From the NCBI RefSeq assembly GCF_016902445.1, contig NZ_JACSNX010000009.1, positions 1-64,000 on the forward strand: a stretch of DNA of 64,000 nucleotides, in the 5' to 3' direction. How positions within the stretch are numbered: position 1 is the stretch's first letter; every line of letters starts with the position of its first letter. Below the pieces are notes generated by a model. The model was given only the letters and a program-made list of their open reading frames with translations. It did not search any database and was not told where the DNA came from. Shown in pieces: positions 25,162-33,974 of this stretch. Position numbers and translations under genes: made by a program. Source of the stretch: Oscillibacter valericigenes (GTDB lineage: Bacteria; Bacillota; Clostridia; Oscillospirales; Oscillospiraceae).

Positions 25162-26340
25162 TTAGTGGTGGAACAGCCGCATCCCGGTGAACGCCATCAC
25201 GATGCCGTACTTATTCGCCGTCTCGATGACATTGTCGTCCCGAATGCTGCCGCCGGGCTCGGCGATATATTGGACGCCGGATTTTCTGGCCCGCTCCACG
25301 TTGTCGCCGAAGGGGAAGAAGGCGTCGGAGCCGCAGGTGACGCCGGTGAGGGTGGAGATCCAGGCCTTTTTCTCCTCCGCCGTCAGGGGTTCCGGCTTCA
25401 CGGCGAAGGTCTGCTGCCAGACGCCCTCCGCCAGCACGTCCTCGTACTCGTCGGAGAGGTACACGTCGATGGCGTTGTCCCGGTCCGGGCGGCGGATGTG
25501 CTCCACGAACTGCAATCCCAGCACCTTGGGGTGGTGCCGCAGCCACCAGGTGTCCGCCTTGGTGCCCGCCAGCCGGGTGCAGTGGATGCGGCTCTGCTGG
25601 CCCGCCCCCACGCCGATGGCCTGGCCGTCCTTCACATAGCACACGGAGTTGGACTGGGTGTATTTCAGGGTGATGAGAGCCACGATCATGTCCCGCCTGG
25701 CATCCTCCGGCAGGTCGCGGTTCTCGGTCACGATGTTGGTCAGCAGGTCCTCGCTGATGGTAAAATCGTTCCGGCCCTGCTGGAAGGTGATGCCGAACAC
25801 GTCCTTGTACTCCTGGGGGGCGGGGACATAGTCCGGGTCGATCTGCACGATGTTGTAGTTGCCCTTCTTTTTGGCTTTCAGGATCTCCAGGGCTTCCTCG
25901 GTGTAGCCGGGGGCGATGATGCCGTCGGACACCTCCAGCTTCAGATACCGGGCGGTATCGCCGTCGCACACGTCGGAGAGGGCCGCCCAGTCCCCGTAGG
26001 AGCACAGCCGGTCCGCCCCTCTTGCCCGGATGTAGGCGCAGGCCAGGGGGGACAGGTCTCCCGCCTGCTCCACGAAGTACATCTGACGCTCCACGTCGGA
26101 GAGGGGCAGCCCCACGGCGGCCCCGGCGGGGGAGACGTGCTTGAAGGACGCGGCGGCGGGCAGGCCGGTGGCGTCTTTCAGCTCCCGCACCAGCTGCCAG
26201 GAGTTCAGGGCGTCCAGGAAGTTGATGTACCCCGGCCTGCCGTTCAGCACGGTGAGGGGCAAATCGGTCCCATCCCGCATGAAGATGCGGGCGGGCTTCT
26301 GGTTGGGGTTGCAGCCGTATTTCAGTTCCAGTTCGTTCAT
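25162..26340 (-). CDS. purH: AICAR formyltransferase (stand-alone PurH C-terminal domain)
   Basis: 392 aa. Only the transformylase half of PurH is present; the N-terminal IMP cyclohydrolase (MGS-like) domain is missing. Conserved parts are LKYGCNPNQKPA at the start, the catalytic KHVSPAGAA (Lys-His), YTQSNSVCYVKDGQAIGVGAGQQSR and SDAFFPFGDNVERA. It transfers formyl from 10-formyl-THF to AICAR, giving FAICAR. The missing ring closure is supplied by the PurO-type protein at 26528. Its stop TAA abuts the repeat arm at 25160. The ribosome site is weak (GGGAGGTTTGCC). Confidence 0.93.
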   Translation of the reverse strand: MNELELKYGCNPNQKPARIFMRDGTDLPLTVLNGRPGYINFLDALNSWQLVRELKDATGLPAAASFKHVSPAGAAVGLPLSDVERQMYFVEQAGDLSPLACAYIRARGADRLCSYGDWAALSDVCDGDTARYLKLEVSDGIIAPGYTEEALEILKAKKKGNYNIVQIDPDYVPAPQEYKDVFGITFQQGRNDFTISEDLLTNIVTENRDLPEDARRDMIVALITLKYTQSNSVCYVKDGQAIGVGAGQQSRIHCTRLAGTKADTWWLRHHPKVLGLQFVEHIRRPDRDNAIDVYLSDEYEDVLAEGVWQQTFAVKPEPLTAEEKKAWISTLTGVTCGSDAFFPFGDNVERARKSGVQYIAEPGGSIRDDNVIETANKYGIVMAFTGMRLFHH

Positions 26341-26356
26341 GGCAAACCTCCCGATA

Positions 26357-26537
26357 CAATTAGGAATTAGGAGTTAGGAATTCGGAATTTTTGAGAGTGA
26401 AGATAGGAGATAAAAGATAAGAGATAGGAGTTGCGGTGTTCCGCCGGAGGCGGAACGATTGAAATTCGTCCGGCTTTGCCGGACACCACAATTCCTAATT
26501 CCTAACTCCTCATTCCTCATTCAGCTTCTATCTCCTC
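26357..26537. repeat. Palindromic heptamer-arm repeat, copy R4 (mixed arms, 52-bp core)
   Basis: Core 26436-26487, same 52-bp double hairpin as R1, R5 and R6. The left side carries both arm types in series: TTAGGAATTAGGAGTTAGG, then AGATAGGAGATAAAAGATAA. The right side has ATTCCTAATTCCTAACTCC and then CTATCTCCTCACTCC. The right end supplies the purO stop codon TAG. Confidence 0.88.
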
Positions 26538-27244
26538 ACTCCTAACGGTTGGTACTTGTTGACGATGCGCTGCTGGAAGGTGTGGGTCTCCAGGTCCGTG
26601 AAGCGGACGAAGAGGGAGATCTTGTTATCGTCGTTCAAGCTTTCCCACACGGCGGCGGTGAGGGCGTCCAGCTCCCCCTCGATGGCCACCGGCTCCGGCT
26701 CCCCGGCGAAGGAGGGGAGGGGGCTGCCGTCCCCGGCGTAGGTGTGGAGGAAGTGGCCCAGCCCCGGCTGGCCCGGGTACTCGAAGGTCTGCCGCAGGCA
26801 GCGCCTGCCGGTCTCGTCGGCGGCCTTCAGGATGGACAGCTTGTAGCTGCCGTTGGGCCCCAGCAGGCCGGAGATCCGGGGGGTCCAGTTGGGGCCGTCC
26901 GGCTCGAACGCCCGGGTGCGGAGGGCCTGCTCCATGGGAAGGCCCTGTTTCAAAAACTCCAGGATGGTGTCCGTCTGATCCCCGTTGGTGACGATGAGCC
27001 CCCGGCCCATCTGCCGCACGGGATGGTAGATAATGAGGCTGGGGTCCTCCATTTTGGCGGGGTCCGCCGCCTGGGTGCGGATGCCGTCCGGCTCCTCGGC
27101 GAAGATGCGGTTGCGGCTGTTGGCGCTGCGGCCCATGATGAAGTAGACGGCCACGGACGACTTGCCGTCCGCCGCCCTTCCCAGCACGATCCCCCGGCCG
27201 GGATAGGGGTTGCCCCGCAGCAGGGCGCACAGATCCTGTTTCAC
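26528..27244 (-). CDS. purO: IMP cyclohydrolase, PurO family
   Basis: 238 aa from GTG 27244 (AAAGGAGG upstream), overlapping the purN stop as GTGA. The start DLCALLRGNPYPGRGIVLGR, VYFIMGRSANSRNRIF, DPSLIIYHPVRQM, TNGDQTDTI and the NDDNKISLFVRFTD end match the archaeal-type PurO (IMP_cyclohyd) fold. It closes the ring of FAICAR to give IMP, the last step of the pathway, and so complements the cyclohydrolase-less PurH encoded next. The terminal stop is formed by the repeat arm. Confidence 0.88.
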   Translation of the reverse strand: MKQDLCALLRGNPYPGRGIVLGRAADGKSSVAVYFIMGRSANSRNRIFAEEPDGIRTQAADPAKMEDPSLIIYHPVRQMGRGLIVTNGDQTDTILEFLKQGLPMEQALRTRAFEPDGPNWTPRISGLLGPNGSYKLSILKAADETGRRCLRQTFEYPGQPGLGHFLHTYAGDGSPLPSFAGEPEPVAIEGELDALTAAVWESLNDDNKISLFVRFTDLETHTFQQRIVNKYQPLGVRR

Positions 27245-27861
27245 AGATGATCCTCCTTTTCCATGGCGATGTGAGCGGACAGCTGCTCCACGGCCTGGGG
27301 CAGCAGCACCCACTCCGCCTGTTCCATGACTCTGCGCTGCAAGACCTCCGGCGTGTCGCCGGGCTGCACCTCCACTGCCTTCTGCAGCAGGATGCGGCCG
27401 CCGTCGGGGATCTCATTCACCAGGTGGACCGTGGCGCCGGTGACCCTCACGCCCCGCTCCAGCGCCGCCTGGTGGACCCGCAGTCCGTAGTACCCCTTCC
27501 CGCAGAAGGCGGGGATCAGGGAGGGATGGACGTTGACGATCCGGTCCGGCCACCGCCGGACGAAGTCCGCAGACAGAATGGACAGGAACCCGGCCAGGAC
27601 GATCAGATCCGCCCGGCATTCTCTCAGCTTCTGCGTCAGCGCCGCCTCGAAGGCCTCCTGCCCCAACTGCTTCCGGGGCAGGGCATAGGCCGGCACCCCG
27701 CGGCGTCTGGCCCGCTCCAGGGCAAAGGCGTCGGGGTTGCTGGAGACGACCGCCACGATCTCCCCGTGGGGCAGGGCTCCCGCCGCCTGGGCATTGAACA
27801 GCGCCTCCAGATTGGTGCCTCCGCCGGAGACCAGCACCGCGATGCGGGCCTTGTTCAGCAT
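27241..27861 (-). CDS. purN: Phosphoribosylglycinamide formyltransferase (10-formyl-THF-dependent)
   Basis: 206 aa. The N-terminal nucleotide motif VLVSGGGTNLEAL (residues 9-21) and the catalytic region VLAGFLSILSADFV...NVHPSLIPAF...GVRVTGATVHLVNEIPDGG are present, with the catalytic Asn/His/Asp triad (N-x-HPSLIP, ATVH, D in IPDGG). It converts GAR to formyl-GAR using 10-formyl-THF. ATG overlaps the purM 3' end by 7 nt, and the stop overlaps the purO start, so translation is tightly coupled. Confidence 0.95.
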   Translation of the reverse strand: MLNKARIAVLVSGGGTNLEALFNAQAAGALPHGEIVAVVSSNPDAFALERARRRGVPAYALPRKQLGQEAFEAALTQKLRECRADLIVLAGFLSILSADFVRRWPDRIVNVHPSLIPAFCGKGYYGLRVHQAALERGVRVTGATVHLVNEIPDGGRILLQKAVEVQPGDTPEVLQRRVMEQAEWVLLPQAVEQLSAHIAMEKEDHL

Positions 27862-28889
27862 AGGACCACCCGCTCCTCTCCAGGGACGATCTCCCCCATC
27901 ACATAGCCGGGGCAGCCGTGGTCCGCCAGGGCGGAGAGGGCCTTGTCCGCCGTCTCCCTGGAGACGATCACCGCCATGCCCACCCCCATGTTGAAGGTGT
28001 TGAACATGTCCCGCTCCGGAATGCGGCCCGTCTCCTGGAGCAGCTTGAAGATGGGCGGCGTCCGGAGGGACGCCTTTTCAATCCTGACCGTCAGGCCCTC
28101 CGGCAGGCACCGGGGGAGGTTCTCGTAAAAGCCGCCGCCGGTGATGTGGCTGATACCGTGGACCTCTGCGGCGCCGATGGCTGCCAGCACCGGCTTCACA
28201 TAGATGCGGGTGGGGGTCAGCAGGGCGTCTCCCAGGCTCTCCCCCAGGTCCTCGCAGTGGGCCCGCAGGTCCGCGTGCTCCACGTGAAAGACCTTCCGCA
28301 CCAGGGAGAAGCCGTTGGAGTGGAGACCGGAGGAGGGCAGGGCCAGCACCACGTCACCGGGCCGGACCCGGCTGGGATCGATGATGTCGCCCCTGTCCAC
28401 GATGCCCACGGAAAAGCCTGCCAGGTCGTAGTCCTCGGCATCCATGACGCCGGGGTGCTCGGCGGTCTCCCCGCCGATGAGGGCGCAGCCTGCCTGGACA
28501 CAGCCCTCCGCCACGCCGGAGACGAGGGCGGCCACCTTCTCCGGCACATTTTTGCCGATGGCGATGTAGTCCAGGAAGAACAGGGGCTTTGCCCCGCAGC
28601 AGATGATGTCGTTGACGCACATGGCCACACAGTCCACGCCCACGGTGTCGTGCCGGTCCAGCAGCTGGGCGATGCGGATCTTGGTGCCCACCCCGTCGGT
28701 GCCGGACACCAGCACCGGCTCGCGCATGCCGGAAAGATCCGGGGCGAACAGCCCGCCAAATCCCCCGATGCCGGACACCACACCGGGGATCATCGTCCGC
28801 TCCACGTGGGGGGCCATCAATTTCACGCCCTGGTATCCGGCGGTGATGTCCACCCCCGCCTTCCGATAGCTCTCCGAATAGCTCTCCAT
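27855..28889 (-). CDS. purM: Phosphoribosylformylglycinamidine cyclo-ligase (AIR synthetase)
   Basis: 344 aa from ATG 28889, one base after the purF stop, with GAGAGGGGG upstream. Signatures: GIGGFGGLFAPD, GTDGVGTKIRIA (about residue 62), DCVAMCVNDIICCGAKPLFFLDYIA, ALIGGETAEHPGVM and HITGGGFYENLPR. ATP-dependent dimeric PurM family; it closes FGAM to AIR. Confidence 0.96.
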   Translation of the reverse strand: MESYSESYRKAGVDITAGYQGVKLMAPHVERTMIPGVVSGIGGFGGLFAPDLSGMREPVLVSGTDGVGTKIRIAQLLDRHDTVGVDCVAMCVNDIICCGAKPLFFLDYIAIGKNVPEKVAALVSGVAEGCVQAGCALIGGETAEHPGVMDAEDYDLAGFSVGIVDRGDIIDPSRVRPGDVVLALPSSGLHSNGFSLVRKVFHVEHADLRAHCEDLGESLGDALLTPTRIYVKPVLAAIGAAEVHGISHITGGGFYENLPRCLPEGLTVRIEKASLRTPPIFKLLQETGRIPERDMFNTFNMGVGMAVIVSRETADKALSALADHGCPGYVMGEIVPGEERVVLC

Positions 28890-28890
28890 G

Positions 28891-30357
28891 TCAGCATTTC
28901 CCCCTCTCACTGATCTTGCACTCAAAGCGGTCCTTGCCGCCGTCCCGGGGCACGGCGGTGGGATAGCCGCCGCCGAAGCAGGCGGTGCAGAAGCCGCACT
29001 CCGTGTTGTCCGCCAGCTTCACCACGTCCTGCAGGCTCAAATACCCCAGGGAGTCCACGCCGATGATTTTTGCGATCTCCTCCACGGAGTGATTGTTGGC
29101 GATGAGCTTGGTGGGATCGTCGATGTCCGTGCCGTAGTAGCAGGCGGCCACAAAGGGCGGCGCGCTGACCCGCATGTGGATCTCCTTTGCCCCGGCTTTG
29201 CGCAGCAGGTCGATGGTCCGGCGGCAGGTGGTGCCCCGGACGATGGAGTCGTCGATCAGCACCACCCGCTTGCCCTCCACCACGGAGCGGATGGGGTTCA
29301 GCTTGATGTTGACCTCATTCTCCCGCATGGCCTGGGTGGGGGAGATGAAGGTGCGGCCGATGTATTTGTTCTTGATGAAGCCGATGCCGTATGGGATGCC
29401 GCTCTGCCGGGCATAGCCCAGGGCGGCGTCCAGGCCGGAGTCCGGCACGCCGATGACGATGTCCGCCTGGACCGGGTGCTCCAGGGCCAGGAAGGCCCCG
29501 GCACGCTGCCGGGCCACGTGGACGCTGGACCCGTCGATGACGGAGTCCGGCCGGGCGAAGTAGATGAACTCGAACACGCACAGGCGCTTTTCCGCCTGGC
29601 CGCACCGGCGGGTGTCGGACTTGACGCCGTGCTTGTCCGCCACCACGATCTCCCCGGGCAGCAGGTCCCGCTCGAACCGGGCGCCGATGGCGTCCAGGGC
29701 GCAGGACTCGGAGGCGAACACCACGCCCCCGTCCTTCAGGCGGCCCATGCACAGCGGCCGGAAGCCGTGGGGGTCCCGGACGGCGATGAGCTTGGTGGGA
29801 GAGGAGATCACCAGGGAATAGGCCCCCTCGATCCGGCCCATGGCGGCGGCGACGGCATCCTCGATGGAGGGGGCCTTCAGCCGCTCCTGGACGATGATGT
29901 AGGCGATGACCTCCGAATCCGTGGTGGTCTGGAAAATGGAGCCCCGGCTCTCCAGCTCCTGCCGCAGCTGGTGGGAGTTGGTCAGGTTGCCGTTGTGGGC
30001 CAGGGCCATGCGGCCCTTGTAGTGGTTCACCAGGATGGGTTGGACGTTGCGCTTGTTGTCGGACCCGGTGGTGCCGTAGCGCACATGGCCCACGGCGATG
30101 GTCCCCGTGCCCAAAGAGCGGAGCCGCTCTGCCGGGAACACGTCGTTCACCAGCCCCACGTCCCGGTAGGCGGTGAAGACCCCGTCGTCGTTCACCGCGA
30201 TGCCGGCGCTCTCCTGCCCCCGGTGCTGGAGGGCATACAGGGCGTAGTAGGCCAGGGAGGCCACATCGGCAGTCTCCGGCGTGTACACGCCGAACACGCC
30301 GCACTCCTCGTGGATGTGGCGGGCCGGGAGCACGGCGCTGATTTCACTCCGCGTCAT
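28891..30357 (-). CDS. purF: Amidophosphoribosyltransferase
   Basis: 488 aa. A short propeptide (residues 1-18) precedes Cys19 in EECGVFGVY, the N-terminal nucleophile of the glutaminase domain. [12 protein letters not shown] and HNGNLTN complete that domain. The PRPP site is [13 protein letters not shown] in the C-terminal half. Cysteines near the end ([10 protein letters not shown]) and at the start of the PRTase domain suggest the Bacillus-type 4Fe-4S enzyme. It catalyses the first committed purine step, PRPP to phosphoribosylamine. ATG overlaps the purC 3' end by 14 nt. Confidence 0.96.
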   Translation of the reverse strand: MTRSEISAVLPARHIHEECGVFGVYTPETADVASLAYYALYALQHRGQESAGIAVNDDGVFTAYRDVGLVNDVFPAERLRSLGTGTIAVGHVRYGTTGSDNKRNVQPILVNHYKGRMALAHNGNLTNSHQLRQELESRGSIFQTTTDSEVIAYIIVQERLKAPSIEDAVAAAMGRIEGAYSLVISSPTKLIAVRDPHGFRPLCMGRLKDGGVVFASESCALDAIGARFERDLLPGEIVVADKHGVKSDTRRCGQAEKRLCVFEFIYFARPDSVIDGSSVHVARQRAGAFLALEHPVQADIVIGVPDSGLDAALGYARQSGIPYGIGFIKNKYIGRTFISPTQAMRENEVNIKLNPIRSVVEGKRVVLIDDSIVRGTTCRRTIDLLRKAGAKEIHMRVSAPPFVAACYYGTDIDDPTKLIANNHSVEEIAKIIGVDSLGYLSLQDVVKLADNTECGFCTACFGGGYPTAVPRDGGKDRFECKISERGKC

Positions 30358-31063
30358 GGTCCAGCAGCCTCTTCATGATCTCGGCGTAGGCATCCTCCAC
30401 GCCGCCCAGATCCCGGCGGAAGCGGTCCTTGTCCAGCTTCTCGTGGGTCTTTTCGTCCCAGAGACGGCAGGTGTCGGGGCTGATCTCGTCCGCCAGAACG
30501 ATCGTGCCGTCGGTCAGCCGGCCGAACTCCAGCTTGAAGTCCACCAGAATGACGCCGCATTCCTTCCAGAAGGCCTTCAGAATGTCATTGACGGCAAAGG
30601 CATACTTCTTGATGGTCTCGATCTCCTCCGCCGTGGCCAGCTTCAGCGCCAGAGCGTGATAGCTGTTGAGCAGGGGATCGCCCAGCTCGTCGTTCTTGTA
30701 GGAGAACTCGATGGTGGGGGCGTCGAACACGATGCCCTCCTCCACGCCGTACCGCTTGGCGAAGGACCCGGCGGAGAGATTGCGGATGATGACCTCCAGG
30801 GGCACGATGGAGACCCTCTTCACCAGCGTCTCCCGCTCGCTCAGTTCCTTCACGAAGTGGGTGGGGATGCCGGCCTTCTCCAGCCGCCGCATCAGGGCAT
30901 TGGTCATCTGATTGTTGATGACGCCCTTGCCCGCAATGGTACCTTTTTTCAGGCCATTGAAGGCAGTGGCGTCATCCTTGTAGTCCACGATATACAGCTC
31001 CGGGTCATCGGTGCGGAAGACCTTTTTGGCCTTTCCCTCATAGATCTGTTCCAGCTTCTGCAT
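30344..31063 (-). CDS. purC: SAICAR synthetase
   Basis: 239 aa, the usual bacterial length. [57 protein letters not shown] and LVDFKLEFG...[14 protein letters not shown] are the PurC signatures (ATP and CAIR binding). It joins aspartate to CAIR. AAGGAGGATTTTCC precedes ATG 31063. About 320 bp separate it from purE, occupied by repeat R5. Confidence 0.96.
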   Translation of the reverse strand: MQKLEQIYEGKAKKVFRTDDPELYIVDYKDDATAFNGLKKGTIAGKGVINNQMTNALMRRLEKAGIPTHFVKELSERETLVKRVSIVPLEVIIRNLSAGSFAKRYGVEEGIVFDAPTIEFSYKNDELGDPLLNSYHALALKLATAEEIETIKKYAFAVNDILKAFWKECGVILVDFKLEFGRLTDGTIVLADEISPDTCRLWDEKTHEKLDKDRFRRDLGGVEDAYAEIMKRLLDHDAE

Positions 31064-31384
31064 TGGAAAATCCTCCTTGTTTTTTAGTTAAGAGATAAAA
31101 GTGAAAAGATAAAAGGTATTGAGAGTGAAGAGTGGAGAGTGGAGAGTGGAGATAGGAGTTGATGGGTTCCGCCGCAGGCGGAACGATTTGAAATCGCCCG
31201 GCTCCGCCGGACACCAAATCTCTTATCTTTTATCTCTTCCCTCTTATCTGTTCTGTGTCGGCCCGGCTCTATGCCATTAGGAAATGTGAATACATCTATT
31301 AGACCGATTAGAAAAACTGAACGGTTTGGGACGGAAAATCCGGAAGCGGGGGCCGCTGGCGCAGCTCCGCGTTCCGGAGGGGCG
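31064..31384. repeat. purE-purC gap holding palindromic repeat R5
   Basis: No gene seen. Core 31164-31215 is the 52-bp double hairpin. The arms (31083-31163, 31216-31250) are of the second type, GAGATAAAAG/AGATAAGAG and GAGAGTGGAGA, instead of TTAGGAAT. The remaining stretch to 31384 is AT-rich without a clear promoter or terminator, so read-through from purE to purC is expected. Confidence 0.82.
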
Positions 31385-31879
31385 CTATGTCAGGAGTTCA
31401 CCCTGGAGCTTGGCATCCTTGGCGGCGATCTGCTCCGCCATCTTCCGGCGTTCTGCATCCAGGCGCGCCGCCAGGGCGCCGTCCTCCACCGCCAGGATCT
31501 GTGCGGCCAGGACAGCGGCGTTTTTGGCTCCGTTCAGGGCCACGGCAGCCACCGGGATGCCGCTGGGCATCTGAACGGTGGACAGCAGGGCATCCAGCCC
31601 GTCCAGGGCGCCGCCTTTCATGGGAATGCCGATGACCGGCAGGGTGGTGTTGGCGGCAAAGGCCCCCGCCAGATGCGCCGCCATGCCGGCGGCACAGATC
31701 AGCACCCCGAAGCCGTTGGCCCGGGCATTGGCGGCGAAGTCTGCCGCTTGGGCGGGGGTCCGGTGGGCGCTGAGGATATGTGCCTCATAGGGGATCTCCA
31801 GGGCGGCCAGCTGTGCGCAGGCCCCCTGGACCACGGGCCAGTCGGAATCCGACCCCATGATGACAGCGACTTTTTTCAT
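31385..31879 (-). CDS. purE: N5-carboxyaminoimidazole ribonucleotide mutase (PurE class I)
   Basis: 164 aa. IMGSDSDWPVV (residues 7-17), SAHRTP (the catalytic His region), AAGMAAHLAGAFAANTTLPVIGIPMKGG and LLSTVQMPSGIPVAAV are PurE class I hallmarks. It moves the carboxylate from N5-CAIR to give CAIR. No purK is seen in the window. GGAAAGGAG precedes ATG 31879, which lies only 20 bp after the gntR stop. Confidence 0.94.
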   Translation of the reverse strand: MKKVAVIMGSDSDWPVVQGACAQLAALEIPYEAHILSAHRTPAQAADFAANARANGFGVLICAAGMAAHLAGAFAANTTLPVIGIPMKGGALDGLDALLSTVQMPSGIPVAAVALNGAKNAAVLAAQILAVEDGALAARLDAERRKMAEQIAAKDAKLQGELLT

Positions 31880-31899
31880 ACAGGACGCTCCTTTCCGGC

Positions 31900-32625
31900 T
31901 CAGAGTTTCTTCCGCATCACCGTGTGGCGGAAGATGCCGTCCACGAAGTACTCGTTGGAGCAGAATACCGGCCGGCCGTCAATGTCATAGTCCACCTCAT
32001 CCATGTTCAGCAGAGGCGTACCCATGGGGACCTGAAAGATCTCCGCCAGGGATGCGTCCGCAGCAGCGGGCCGTACGTCCGTCAGGTCCAGATAGGGATA
32101 GATGCCGCAGAATCGCTGGAGGAAGTGGAAGATGGGCAGCTTGAAGTCCTGGATGGTATAGTTCCCCTTGGCCAGGGCCTTCTCCACCACGTCCTCGCAA
32201 TAGATGGCGGGCCTGCCGTCGGCAGTGCACAGCCGGGCGATGCGGATGATGGGCGTACCTTCCGGAATGCGGAGCTGGGCGGCGATCTTGGCGTCCGCCG
32301 TGCCGTCCGCCACCCGGACAAAGGCCACCGCCGGCTCGTGGCCGCTCTGGCGGATCATGTCCAGGAACTCCACCTCGATATCCATGCGGGTCTGGACGTT
32401 CAGCACGTGGCGGTTGATGATGGTGCCCACCCCGTGGCGGCGGGTGATGAAGCCCTCCCGCTCCAGAGAGGCCAGGATGTCCCGCAGCTGGGTGCGGCTG
32501 ATGCCCAGCTTTTCCGCCAGAACGCTCTCCCGGGGCAGGCGTTCGCAGGCGGCGTAGGGACCGTCCTTCATGTCGGCAAGGAGCTGGGAGCGGATCGTCT
32601 TGGTCTGTGTCGGCTGACCGCTCAT
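31900..32625 (-). CDS. GntR-family regulator with UTRA domain (HutC subfamily)
   Basis: 241 aa from ATG 32625 (AGAGGTG upstream). The N-terminal winged helix (TIRSQLLADMKDGPYAACERLPRESVLAEKLGISRTQLRDILASLEREGFITRRHGVGTI is the region, residues about 9-67) carries the GntR helix-turn-helix. The C-terminal UTRA ligand domain ends NMDEVDYDIDGRPVFCSNEYFVDGIFRHTV. It lies 20 bp upstream of purE on the same strand and divergent from a hydroxyacid dehydrogenase. Targets could be itself, the purine operon or the divergent gene. A GGTAATACC dyad lies just after its promoter. Confidence 0.88.
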   Translation of the reverse strand: MSGQPTQTKTIRSQLLADMKDGPYAACERLPRESVLAEKLGISRTQLRDILASLEREGFITRRHGVGTIINRHVLNVQTRMDIEVEFLDMIRQSGHEPAVAFVRVADGTADAKIAAQLRIPEGTPIIRIARLCTADGRPAIYCEDVVEKALAKGNYTIQDFKLPIFHFLQRFCGIYPYLDLTDVRPAAADASLAEIFQVPMGTPLLNMDEVDYDIDGRPVFCSNEYFVDGIFRHTVMRKKL

Positions 32626-32652
32626 AGTGACACCTCTTTCTGAGAGAAAATA

Positions 32653-32705
32653 GGTAATACCACAAAAGTCATACCCATTGTAGCGAATTTTGCCTCCAGC
32701 CGCAA
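32653..32705 (-). promoter_or_regulatory. gntR promoter with candidate operator
   Basis: Minus strand: -35 TTGCGG (32700-32705), 17 bp, -10 TACAAT (32677-32682). The dyad GGTATTACC (32653-32661) lies about 16 bp past the -10, where a GntR/HutC autorepressor would bind. Confidence 0.55.
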
Positions 32706-32824
32706 CTGGCAGATTTGACAGATTCCGCCCGGCTTTTTTCCCTCTGCATATCCAGTCTGCCGTCGATGGCGGGAAGCACGGGAGCAGGCCGTCCGGGCCG
32801 GCAGTTTTTCGTGGGATTTCACCG

Positions 32825-32852
32825 TGGACAACCGGCTGGGGGATGTTATAAT
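32825..32852 (+). promoter_or_regulatory. Promoter for the hydroxyacid dehydrogenase gene
   Basis: -35 TGGACA (32825-32830), 16 bp, -10 TATAAT (32847-32852). Confidence 0.65.
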
Positions 32853-32881
32853 GGATGCAAATGAGAAAAGGAGGCACGCCT

Positions 32882-33874
32882 GTGAAGATCCTGATCCTGG
32901 GCACGGAGGCCCGTTACCGGGCCTATCAGCCCGACATGCCGTTTATCGGCCGGCAGGAGCTGGTGTTTTTGGACAAGGACAGCACGGAGGACACGATCCT
33001 TGCCGCCGGCGGCGGCGCGGAGGTGCTGTTCGTAGACGCCATCACGCCGGTGTCCGGTGCCCTGATGGAGCGGATGCCCAGCCTGCGGATGGTCCATTCG
33101 GAGGGTGTCGCCTTTGACCGCATCGATCTGGCAGCCGCCAGAGACCGGGGCATCTATGTTTGCAACAACAAGGGCTGCAACGCCGGTGCCGTGGCAGAGC
33201 AGGCCATCCTGCTGATGCTGATGCTCCTGCGCCGTGCGCTGGAGGGGGACCGGGCCGTCCGGGAGGGGCGGCAGATGGAGATGAAGGAGCGGTGCATGGT
33301 GGAGGGACTCACGGAGCTCTCCGCCTGCAAGGTCGGCCTGGTGGGCTTCGGCGACATCGCCCGGGCCGCGGCGGAGCGGCTGGCCCCCTTCGGCTGTGAG
33401 CTGTACTACTACACCAAGCACCGCCGGACGCCGGAGGAGGAGCGGAAGTACGGCATCACCTACCTGCCCCTGGAGGAGCTGGCGGAGAGGAGCGACATCG
33501 TCAGCCTCCACTGCGCTGTCAATGATGAGACCCGGGGCATGGTGGACGACGCCCTGCTGAGGCGGATGAAGCCCACAGCGTACCTCATCAACACCGCCCG
33601 GGGGGACCTGGTGGACAACGACGCCCTGCGGCGGGCCCTGACGGAGGGCCGCATCGCCGGCGCGGGGCTGGACACCCTGGCCCCGGAGCCGGTGCCGGCG
33701 GACCATCCCCTGGTGACCCTGCCGCCGGAGATCCAGCGGAGGGTGGTCCTGGCGCCCCATCTGGGCGGCATCACCGAGGCGTCCTTCCGCCGGGCCCATG
33801 CCCACATGTGGCGCAATGCCCAGCGCCTGGCGGCAGGGGAGCGGCCGGACAGCGTCGTCAACGGCCTGGCGTGA
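32882..33874 (+). CDS. D-isomer-specific 2-hydroxyacid dehydrogenase
   Basis: 330 aa from GTG 32882 (AAAAGGAGG upstream). The NAD-binding motif KVGLVGFGDIARAAAERL (about residues 140-157), the arginine/glutamate catalytic region LINTARGDLVDNDAL and GAGLDTLAPEP, and the histidine in LAPHLGGITEASF are those of the SerA/LdhA superfamily. It reduces a 2-oxo acid to a D-2-hydroxy acid or the reverse; substrate unassigned. Divergent from the gntR gene, which may regulate it. Confidence 0.88.
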   Translation: MKILILGTEARYRAYQPDMPFIGRQELVFLDKDSTEDTILAAGGGAEVLFVDAITPVSGALMERMPSLRMVHSEGVAFDRIDLAAARDRGIYVCNNKGCNAGAVAEQAILLMLMLLRRALEGDRAVREGRQMEMKERCMVEGLTELSACKVGLVGFGDIARAAAERLAPFGCELYYYTKHRRTPEEERKYGITYLPLEELAERSDIVSLHCAVNDETRGMVDDALLRRMKPTAYLINTARGDLVDNDALRRALTEGRIAGAGLDTLAPEPVPADHPLVTLPPEIQRRVVLAPHLGGITEASFRRAHAHMWRNAQRLAAGERPDSVVNGLA

Positions 33875-33974
33875 ATGCACCGGAGAAAAAAATCCCGCCG
33901 GCATGAAACAAAACCGGCAGAAAAACCGTCATATAGACAGATCGGAAAAATCATCAAGGGGGAGTGTGACGCCA

